A stretch of 64,000 bases of DNA from CAWBRT01 sp963819175 (lineage in GTDB: Bacteria > Acidobacteriota > Terriglobia > Terriglobales > Acidobacteriaceae). How positions within the stretch are numbered: the first letter of the stretch is position 1; each line of letters opens with the position of its first letter. Both the position numbers and the translations under genes were made by a program. Of this stretch, positions 1 to 6,134 are shown one piece after another. Below the pieces are notes generated by a model. It did not search any database. It was not told the origin of the DNA and saw only the letters and a list, made by a program, of their open reading frames with translations. The DNA lies in the NCBI GenBank assembly GCA_963819175.1, contig CAWFVJ010000015.1, forward strand, positions 4,000 to 67,999, given 5' to 3'.

Positions 1-505
1 CCAACCAGTCTGGAAAGTCGGCGGGTATGATGTCAACCGCTACCGTGTAAGGTTTCCCGGTGTCCGGATGGATGCTACCGGGACCAAGCACATAGCGGTT
101 GTTCATGCGCAAGCTGAACCATTCTTTGCCATTGCGGTTAGCGTTGCGATTCCCAAGGTTAAGTGACCGCTCTATTTGCCGGAAAGCACAATGTTCGAGC
201 CCCTTGCCACCGCTGATATGGATGCGAGTCACTGGAACTGGCTGCCCCATCTCGGCCGCCGCTTCTGCCAGTCCCCCCTGATCGAATTCTAAAAAGCAGA
301 TGTCGCCAACCAGCAGGTCGCGACCCAGCAGCCCAAGGTTGGCGTCTGGCATCTTGTCTGACCACTGTTGCAGTTGCGCGAGCATGGTGGTCGCTCGCTG
401 CGGAAAATCGCACATCCATGGCGGTGGTTTCTTATCACGAGCACCCAAGGGGAAGCAGGGTATCCCCATCTTGGCGTATGGCACTGCAAGCTGGTAGAAA
501 GCCAT
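1..505 (-). CDS. Prim-pol type replication protein, N-terminal part (runs off window)
   Basis: Reading leftward from an ATG at 505 there is an open frame to the window edge, 168 residues so far. It resembles the N-terminal domain of bifunctional DNA primase/polymerases: an early FPLGARDKKPP stretch, then NLGLLGRDLL, a hydrophobic strand with acidic residues (CFLEFD) where the catalytic acids sit, HISGGKG with the family His, and a late YVLGPGSIHPDTG segment. Such proteins replicate plasmids, phages and integrative elements, which fits this element. Upstream AAGGTGAG is a plausible ribosome site. The ATG overlaps the stop of a 25-codon frame (TAATG). The C-terminal helicase or primase part, if any, lies outside. 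Confidence 0.72.
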   Translation of the reverse strand, partial: MAFYQLAVPYAKMGIPCFPLGARDKKPPPWMCDFPQRATTMLAQLQQWSDKMPDANLGLLGRDLLVGDICFLEFDQGGLAEAAAEMGQPVPVTRIHISGGKGLEHCAFRQIERSLNLGNRNANRNGKEWFSLRMNNRYVLGPGSIHPDTGKPYTVAVDIIPADFPDWL

Positions 506-582
506 TACTCGCTCACCTTCGGGTTGCGCCCATCCAACATCGCTGACCACTGAGTTTTCGTTCTCTTTGACTTTTTCATCAT
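505..582 (-). CDS. Possible 25-aa leader peptide coupled to the prim-pol gene
   Basis: Two consecutive ATG codons at 582 open a Lys-rich 25-codon frame (MMKKSKRTKTQWSAM...) whose TAA overlaps the prim-pol ATG as TAATG. The frame stays open some way further upstream without a better start. No family is recognised. The overlap suggests translational coupling, but the peptide is too short to be sure it is a gene. Confidence 0.27.
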   Translation of the reverse strand: MMKKSKRTKTQWSAMLDGRNPKVSE

Positions 583-762
583 TAAATCCAAGTTTGAATT
601 GAGGCCGTTGACCTCTAAAGATGGACTGTGAAAATCTGTTTTCTTTCCTTTCAAAACTATTTTTCGTTGCGGATTTGCCAGTACGAATGGGTTTTTCTGG
701 CTCGGAGGAAATCGCTAATTAAAAAGAAACTGAATCTGAAGTGCTTCTTTAGAAGGAGAGCG

Positions 763-1029
763 ATGGCACTGTACAGCGAAATTAAATTGGATACTGCGGA
801 GGTTGTTGGCGTCCGAGTACTGAAGCGCAGAAATACGGGAAAGGCACATGCCGCCATACGTGACTTGATCGTCGAAAACGAGTCCCTCAGCTACAGGGCG
901 ATAGCCGAAATGCTGGGCTGTTCACGTTGGCTCGTTTATACAATCGCCGTCGAATTTGGCGTCCGCCGCCCGCGTGGGGCTGGCAGCCCGGCGCGGCGCA
1001 TAGTCAAATCCGATAGCAAGGGGGAATAG
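763..1029 (+). CDS. Small helix-turn-helix protein (88 aa)
   Basis: The ATG at 763 follows a strong AGAAGGAG site and gives 88 residues. Residues about 42-70 read LSYRAIAEMLGCSRWLVYTIAVEFG, a helix-turn-helix pattern like sigma-region-4 or homeodomain-like transposon regulators, followed by a basic tail (RRPRGAGSPARR). It is divergent from the prim-pol gene, a usual position for an element regulator, and starts a run of three short plus-strand genes. The regulatory role is inferred from the fold pattern and position only. Confidence 0.5.
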   Translation: MALYSEIKLDTAEVVGVRVLKRRNTGKAHAAIRDLIVENESLSYRAIAEMLGCSRWLVYTIAVEFGVRRPRGAGSPARRIVKSDSKGE

Positions 1030-1033
1030 TGAG

Positions 1034-1216
1034 ATGGAGAGGAATCTGGCATTGGCGCTGCTACGAATCCTTCGGCACAGGGGAGCGAGTCCGGTCACGG
1101 ACGCAGAGCTTAAGAAACTAAGCGGGTATTCGCAAACAGAACTCGACCTCGCGGCCGAGGAACTTGAGGAAGAAGGCATGGTCACCATTGAGCGTACGTA
1201 CACGCTATGCGAATAG
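1034..1216 (+). CDS. Small winged-helix-like protein (60 aa)
   Basis: A 60-residue protein beginning 5 bases after the preceding stop. The pattern (leucine-rich helix, DAELKKLSGYSQTELDLAAEELEEEGMVTIERTYTL) is that of a minimal winged helix: two helices, a recognition-like helix and a beta wing. Tight spacing suggests one operon with the genes at 763 and 1257. No named family is recognised. Confidence 0.42.
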   Translation: MERNLALALLRILRHRGASPVTDAELKKLSGYSQTELDLAAEELEEEGMVTIERTYTLCE

Positions 1217-1256
1217 ACGCGTTTGATCGAATGGCTTCGAAAGTGGGTGCGAAATT

Positions 1257-1493
1257 ATGAAGAACACAAAAGAAAACGCAAAGACGACCGCTGAACGGCG
1301 AGAGCAGGCCAAGCGCAAGATCGCAATATTGATTGCCAGATTGGAGCGCCTTGCAAACGGGTTGGAAAGGTGCTCCCAAGACATGGCAGCGGTAGAGGCA
1401 GTGGTCGGCGAAGAAGCAGACACATTTTACGGCGTTGACGAGCATCCCGCCAGTCTCGATTTACCACAGTCGTTGGCACGCGGCAAAAAATAG
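1257..1493 (+). CDS. Hypothetical coiled-coil protein (78 aa)
   Basis: The ATG at 1257 gives 78 residues, rich in Lys/Arg/Glu and Ala for the first 55 (TTAERREQAKRKIAILIARLERLANGLERC), consistent with one long amphipathic helix. Third in the small plus-strand run of the element. Function unknown. The stop codon falls inside a hairpin shared with the convergent methyltransferase gene. Confidence 0.38.
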   Translation: MKNTKENAKTTAERREQAKRKIAILIARLERLANGLERCSQDMAAVEAVVGEEADTFYGVDEHPASLDLPQSLARGKK

Positions 1494-1520
1494 CCCCACC
1501 ATTCCTCAGATGATGGGGCT
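1485..1520 (-). terminator. Rho-independent terminator, minus strand
   Basis: Inverted repeat AGCCCCACCAT (1492-1502) with ATGATGGGGCT (1510-1520), one bulged pair. On the minus strand it is followed by a run of six T (1485-1490). It sits just downstream of the minus-strand methyltransferase gene ending at 1537, so it should end that operon. Confidence 0.62.
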
Positions 1521-1536
1521 CGGTTGCGTCACAAGA

Positions 1537-2346
1537 TCAATAGTTGCGCCACAAACACTCGATTCGCTTTTCTTTTCCGCCGTCGTGACGGAAATTCGTC
1601 GAGCACAACTGAACCTCTTTGCGCCAGATTGGCTCACCGAACGCTTCCACGTATATCGGCTGGTAATACTCGCTTAGCAGCCACCGAAATCTGGCGTTCT
1701 TAAGGATGGAGACCATCTCGACGTGATCGATGTCGTCGGGGCCATATCCGTGAACCTTGGCCGCCGCATATGGCGGATCGACATAAGCGAAATCATCGTC
1801 GTTCAAATCAGCGACCACCAGCTTCCAGTCGAGGTTGGTAATCGTTGGCTGAGTTTGAAGCATGATTTGGTGAGCACACCTCAGGGTGTTCTGGTAGTGA
1901 TGCCGCAGAGGGGCCCCTTTTGTCGGCCTGTAACTAGCAGCATAGCCAGCACCGGAATACGAAAGATACGGTTCCAGCAAAATCGCTATCGGGTCGCCGC
2001 TGTGCCGTGCGGCTTTTTGTCGCTCGAATTCCTGACGGGTATGCTCAGGAACTTCGAGCGTGCTCCCATGCGAGATGATGGCGTGAAGGAAGGGTGCCGT
2101 GCGAAGGTCATTGAGCCACCAGTTCGAAAACTGCAAGGTTGTTGCCGCCAGCCAGAAGACGTTGGCACGACCAGCGAACGGCTCGGCATAGGTGCCGCCG
2201 CTTTTCGGCATGAAACTGACAATGCTGTTGCGGATTCGTTTTTTGCCGCCCGGGTATGCAAACCCGGGTGTTGTTGAGGTTGTGCTTCCCCAATTTGGGG
2301 AAGCGAAGACTGTTGAGGTGTTTTGAGAAAAGCCTTCGATAAGCAT
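1537..2346 (-). CDS. D12-class N6-adenine DNA methyltransferase
   Basis: 269 residues. The AdoMet-binding motif FAYPGGKKR is at about 29-37, followed by YAEPFAG, and the catalytic DPPY motif (DDFAYVDPPYA) at about 184-194, in the order typical of Dam-like (D12) methylases. It transfers a methyl group from S-adenosylmethionine to adenine N6 in DNA. No restriction gene is adjacent, so it is probably an orphan, protecting or regulating element DNA. The first ~28 residues (Ser/Thr/Asn-rich) are atypical and no clear ribosome site precedes ATG 2346, so the start could be internal. A second D12 gene lies upstream on the same strand. Confidence 0.85.
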   Translation of the reverse strand: MLIEGFSQNTSTVFASPNWGSTTSTTPGFAYPGGKKRIRNSIVSFMPKSGGTYAEPFAGRANVFWLAATTLQFSNWWLNDLRTAPFLHAIISHGSTLEVPEHTRQEFERQKAARHSGDPIAILLEPYLSYSGAGYAASYRPTKGAPLRHHYQNTLRCAHQIMLQTQPTITNLDWKLVVADLNDDDFAYVDPPYAAAKVHGYGPDDIDHVEMVSILKNARFRWLLSEYYQPIYVEAFGEPIWRKEVQLCSTNFRHDGGKEKRIECLWRNY

Positions 2347-2391
2347 GAAGGCTAATACTGAAAATTTCCGGCGGTGCGAATTTCTGTCAGG

Positions 2392-2541
2392 CTAAACCAC
2401 GTAGCGGTTTGCTGTTTGCTGCGATCGCCCGAGCTTTCGCTCGCAGCACTCCTCGCATCGCCACCAGCCTTCGGTGCCATCGCCAATTACGGCAACTACC
2501 TTGTAGTGGTCGGTCGGCTTACCACCGCTTACTACCCCCAA
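2392..2541 (-). CDS. Small Cys-rich protein (49 aa), start uncertain
   Basis: A short frame between the two methylase genes. A TTG at 2541 overlaps the end of the upstream methylase and gives 49 residues ending in GWWRCEECCERKLGRSQQ, a CxxCC cluster that could bind a metal. No ATG or GTG is available, so start and reality are uncertain, but the C-terminal composition looks coding and the position is that of a coupled middle gene of the operon. Confidence 0.32.
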   Translation of the reverse strand: MGVVSGGKPTDHYKVVAVIGDGTEGWWRCEECCERKLGRSQQTANRYVV

Positions 2542-3471
2542 ATCAGGAGTTCCCGCTTTCGTTTTTGGCTTCGAGTCCTCATTGCGACTCGTGTGTACTT
2601 GAACTCGTGCGCCTTGGCCATCGCGACCACTTCGGCGTGATCTTCGTAGCTGGCGCACCAGCGGCCCCGCCATGACGAGAGCACCGCAAAAAGGCCCGCG
2701 TGGTCAACCTTGTGATACCGATAGAGCCGCCTGCCCGGGCTTTCGTTGCCCGGGTATGGTGGATCAATGAAAGCAGCATTGGCCACGGAGTTCAACTTCC
2801 TCAGCGACTGGATACCGTCGCCTTCAATGAGCGTGATTCGACCCGACAGAGCGCGAACCTGTCGTAAGGCGTAGTAGAGATTTGTTACATTCCAGCGGTT
2901 TTCGAGCCTCCGCCCATCACCTTTATTTAATAGACCGCGTCGAGCATTCCCCAAACCCACATCGATTCTTGATCAGTGTCCACATCGCAAGATCACGCTC
3001 TGGATGCGCAGCCACGTCCTCGACATTCGGGCGGGTGCATCGGAATGCTCTCACCTCGTCAGCAAAGGATGGGTCTTCCAATGCCCGGCGCCAGAACGCG
3101 GACACGCGAGGGTCGCGTTCCACCATTACGAGTTCGTCCACCAAGTCCTGATGCAAAAGGCTGAGCCCGATGGTGGCCCCTCCGGCATATGGCTCGATGA
3201 AGATTTTTGGACGCTCCACCCTTACAAAGGAACGGAGCATCGGCAAAAGCCAAGCCTTGCCCCCGGGATAGCGGAGGATGACGAGCCTGTCCGTACGAGT
3301 CAGGTCGCGAAAGGTCATCGGCGCAAACCGCCCATGGGTGGTTCGGTTACTCGTAACATCGCCAGCGCCTACCTTGGGCCGCCCCCCAAGCTTCCCGTTC
3401 TGTCTCGCGGTTCGCTTCTTTCGCTCGCTTGTCCGCCGTCCGAGTGCGGCCGCCGCTTCTCGAATGTCCAT
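2532..3471 (-). CDS. Second D12-class adenine methyltransferase, frameshifted
   Basis: The N-terminal part (ATG 3471) has a basic leader with GKLGGRPK, then the AdoMet motif LRYPGGKAW and EPYAGGA. The C-terminal part, in another frame and ending at 2532, carries the catalytic IDPPYPG and a YRYHKVDH segment. The frames join in a GGGG run at 2949-2952: removing one G reads CGFGNARRGLLNKG and restores one ~312-residue enzyme. This is either a sequencing indel or a recent inactivating mutation. Adenine-N6 specificity follows from the DPPY class. No restriction partner is seen. Confidence 0.78.
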
Positions 3472-3489
3472 TGGCAGACCATAACCCAA

Positions 3490-3845
3490 CGATGGGTTTG
3501 CGACTATTGACTCCGGGGGTGCGGCACTCCGTCATGGCGGGGAGCCAATAAAAGGTTGATCAGGTCAATGAAACAGCAGCTTGGGGGCGAGAGTTCAGCA
3601 GCCTGATGATTCGAATGCATCCGCTCGATTTTTCGAACGAAACTTTTAGTCCTCCTCCTCGCACGGTGGCAGCTTGACTCTCCCATTTCCGTCCGAGTAA
3701 CTCTCCAACAGCAGCGGCAGACTGTTCCCGCGGGTGGCGTTTGACGAGTGTCCCGGGATGGGCTGCCGGTTAGACGTGAACGCCCAGATATTTAAGGGCT
3801 GGTGCTCGCTTCCCGGGGACTGCGTGCGGGGTTCACCCGTGGCGA
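3490..3845. other. Gap without recognisable gene; left side of the IS
   Basis: About 350 bases between the methylase start and the transposase stop. Short open frames here have no coding character. It must hold the left end of the IS1182-type element, but I could not identify matching terminal inverted repeats by eye. Confidence 0.35.
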
Positions 3846-5159
3846 TTACGTGCTAACCAGCCGATGAAGCTTCAAGATGTTGTGAGCCATACAGACCAGG
3901 GCCCATTCTCCCTGCACTTTGTCCAGACCGCGCAACAGGAACTGCCGGAATCCCCGCGCTTGCTTGATCTGACCGAACACCGGTTCTACAATCGCTTTCC
4001 GCGCCGCGTAAATGGCTCGTCCTACTTGGGTCTGCAGTTTCCGGCGCATGCGGTCGGTGCGCGTCGCCCCTTTGGGCAGCGGTCCGCGTGGGCACCGCTC
4101 AGTTCGCCGATGGTGCTTGTCGCGAGCCACCGCAAGATAAGCATCGACTTTGGCTTTTTCCATTCCTTGCAGGCTGGCGTCGGAGGTATACCCACTGTCG
4201 GCCAGTACTTGGGACGGTTTTTGTCCGGCTTGTTCCTCCACGGTTGCAACCATCGGCAGCAGTTGTTTCTTGTCATTAGCGGCTTGGGTAACGGCCTGCC
4301 CGACGATCAACTGCAACACCGGCTCGACGGCAATCTGAGCGTTGTATCCCTGCAAGAAACCATCCGGCCCTTTCAGAATGCGCGATTCCGGATCGGTGAA
4401 GTTGTACTGGTCTTTTTCTTCCGGCTTAACTTCCGCCTTGCTGCCCTCGCCGTCCGGCTCCTTCGCTGCAGCGTCGGCCTCCTGGCGAGCCCGTGCTTCC
4501 AGGGCACGCTTGGCCTCGCGAATCCGTTGCAGCCGTTCTTCCCGTCGCTGCAATTCAGCCGGCAGTTCGTCTCCATAACAGTTCCGGCCATACCGCGCAT
4601 CCTCTTCGGCGTCGATGCGCTCAGCCTCCTTCAGCAAGCGGCGCACCTCCTGTTTCAGCCGCTTTTGCTCCTCTTTCATGCGCTTATAGCTCATCGCCTT
4701 GTGCTTACTGGCGTTCCCCTTGATCTTGCTGCCGTCGATGGCGATGCGCCCCAGCTTCAGCGCCCCCAACTCCAGCGCCATCCGTAACACCTGTTCGAAC
4801 AACCCGTGCAGTGTCGCCAGGTGAATCTTGCGAAAATCCGATAGCGTGCGGAAATCCGGTTGGTTGTCCGCCGCCAGCACCCGAAACGCGACGTCCTCGT
4901 GCAGCCGTTTCTGCAGCCGCCTCGAAGAGAACACCCCAACGCAGTAGCCGTAGACCAGAATCTTGGTCATCATCCCCGGATGGTACGGCGGATACCCGCG
5001 TTCTTCCTGTTCGTAATACGACTCGATCGCACTCAAGTTCATCTCATCGATCAAGTCGCTGACGAAGTACGCCAGGTGTCCTTCTGGCAGCCAATCCCGA
5101 AGACTGGGAGGCAGCAACAAGTCCTGTTCAAACAGGTAGGGCCGGTAGGTTTTTGCCAT
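3846..5159 (-). CDS. IS1182-family transposase
   Basis: 437 residues from ATG 5159 (MAKTYRPYLFEQDLLLPPSL). It has the IS1182/IS5-like layout: an N-terminal domain with RDWLPEGHLAYFVSDLID and GYPPYHPGMMTKILVYGY, then an RTLSDFRK helix, the first acidic catalytic strand (LGRIAIDGSKIKGNASK), a charged coiled-coil insertion of about 90 residues, NFTDPESRILK, a second acidic strand (VLADSGYTSD), and a C-terminal EPVFGQIKQARGFRQFLLRG with the last acidic residue. It appears intact and is inserted in the tRNA-associated element beside the methylases. A longer start at 5195 is possible but adds an unconserved leader. Confidence 0.9.
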   Translation of the reverse strand: MAKTYRPYLFEQDLLLPPSLRDWLPEGHLAYFVSDLIDEMNLSAIESYYEQEERGYPPYHPGMMTKILVYGYCVGVFSSRRLQKRLHEDVAFRVLAADNQPDFRTLSDFRKIHLATLHGLFEQVLRMALELGALKLGRIAIDGSKIKGNASKHKAMSYKRMKEEQKRLKQEVRRLLKEAERIDAEEDARYGRNCYGDELPAELQRREERLQRIREAKRALEARARQEADAAAKEPDGEGSKAEVKPEEKDQYNFTDPESRILKGPDGFLQGYNAQIAVEPVLQLIVGQAVTQAANDKKQLLPMVATVEEQAGQKPSQVLADSGYTSDASLQGMEKAKVDAYLAVARDKHHRRTERCPRGPLPKGATRTDRMRRKLQTQVGRAIYAARKAIVEPVFGQIKQARGFRQFLLRGLDKVQGEWALVCMAHNILKLHRLVST

Positions 5160-5458
5160 GCTCGAAAACTGGCACATCCGTCCTGTGAGTTTCAAGCATT
5201 ATCGGAGGTTCGCTGCAGATTACTCGGACGGGCTCACTAGATACGGGCTGTATTGGGAAAATGTGAACAAACTATTTTTCGTGGGCGCACTTGCTGGTTT
5301 TTGGCGTCGTTATTGCCAATGTTGTTGGACATATCCGTCGTTCGTTTGCAAATTTGCCGGGCTGACAATTAGTTTGGAAAACCTTTTACGGCCCCATATG
5401 TAGGAAAAGAAAAAAGCCCCAAACCTTGCAGGGCGTGGGGCTATGGAGAGCAAACGAT
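5160..5458. other. IS right side and upstream region; no gene seen
   Basis: About 300 bases between the transposase start and the next plus-strand gene. It holds the transposase promoter region and the right IS end (not resolved) plus a minus-strand terminator at 5404-5442. I see no coding region. Confidence 0.35.
5404..5442 (-). terminator. Rho-independent terminator, minus strand
   Basis: Stem AGCCCCA (5415-5421) with TGGGGCT (5436-5442), followed on the minus strand by a T-rich run (complement of AAAAGAAAAAA). Same AGCCCC stem as the terminator at 1485-1520. It would stop minus-strand transcription entering the IS from the right. Confidence 0.5.
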
Positions 5459-5641
5459 ATGAGACTTAATACTGGACTGACGATCAAATGCACGAACTGC
5501 GGGACGCCGGTTTCACAGCGTCCTGATGGTTCCTTCCCGTTCCACACATGTCCCCTCCCTAAGGGCTGGCTCGCTTGGGCAGAGTCCATCACCTCGCTGG
5601 ATGACAACACCAACACCACCGATGACGACGGGGCACTGTAA
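5459..5641 (+). CDS. Small zinc-ribbon-like protein (60 aa)
   Basis: ATG 5459 follows GGAGAG; 60 residues. IKCTNCGTPVSQRPDG...FHTC gives a CxxC pair and a later Cys, suggesting a single zinc ribbon; the tail is acidic (DDNTNTTDDDGAL). The TAA overlaps the next ATG (TAATG), so the two are translationally coupled. Typical of small accessory element genes; function unknown. Confidence 0.48.
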   Translation: MRLNTGLTIKCTNCGTPVSQRPDGSFPFHTCPLPKGWLAWAESITSLDDNTNTTDDDGAL

Positions 5642-5874
5642 TGCTGACCCCACAGGAACTCGCCAACGTCCATAAATTCATCGGGTTGGTCACTGGCGAC
5701 CGATCCTGCTTGAGCGACCGCCAACGCCGGTGGCTGGACGCTCACAAGGACCCGGTCGCCGCGCTCCACGTCACCGGGCGATTGTCCAATCAACGCCATT
5801 GGGCGGTCGCCACGTGGGGCGCCGTCGCCCACAAATACCGCCCGAGCTGGTGGTCGGATGAGGACGAACTATGA
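5641..5874 (+). CDS. Hypothetical protein (77 aa)
   Basis: Coupled to the upstream gene through TAATG. 77 residues, Trp-rich (RRWLDAHKD, RHWAVATWGAVAHKYRPSWWSDEDEL). No recognised family. Its own stop overlaps a further ATG at 5871, which opens only a 17-codon frame. Confidence 0.45.
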   Translation: MLTPQELANVHKFIGLVTGDRSCLSDRQRRWLDAHKDPVAALHVTGRLSNQRHWAVATWGAVAHKYRPSWWSDEDEL

Positions 5875-5996
5875 AGAAGCTATTCGCCTTCTTCTGGGTG
5901 GGTTCTGCAAACTTTTGCTCCTAACTATACCTTCCATACATCTCAAGCTGACCCGGAATTGAAGAGGGCCGCTGCGAGCTACAGGCTGGAGCGCAA

Positions 5997-6134
5997 GTGC
6001 AGCCCCAGCCCAACGATTCCATAGAAGACCAGCTCACGGAACTGGGGTTGCTCCGGCTTCGCGGCGACGGCGAGCGAAAAACAAATCGGGCGATTTGGCG
6101 GATGCTCTATATACTTCATGCTGCCGCCCCATGA
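5997..6134 (+). CDS. Short protein (45 aa) coupled to the radical SAM gene
   Basis: GTG 5997 follows CTGGAG at good spacing and gives 45 residues (QPQPNDSIEDQLTELGLLRLRG...RAIWRMLYILHAAAP). The TGA at 6132-6134 overlaps the ATG at 6131 (ATGA), which also argues that the downstream gene starts at 6131. Codon use looks coding. No family recognised. Confidence 0.42.
   Translation: MQPQPNDSIEDQLTELGLLRLRGDGERKTNRAIWRMLYILHAAAP

Noticed and set aside
3690..5400. Terminal inverted repeats of the IS1182-type element
   Set aside because: I compared both flanks by eye and found no convincing matching ends, so boundaries are not reported.
5871..5924. 17-codon frame (MKKLFAFFWVGS...) overlapping the previous stop
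   Set aside because: Too short to support as a gene; no conserved feature beyond the overlap.
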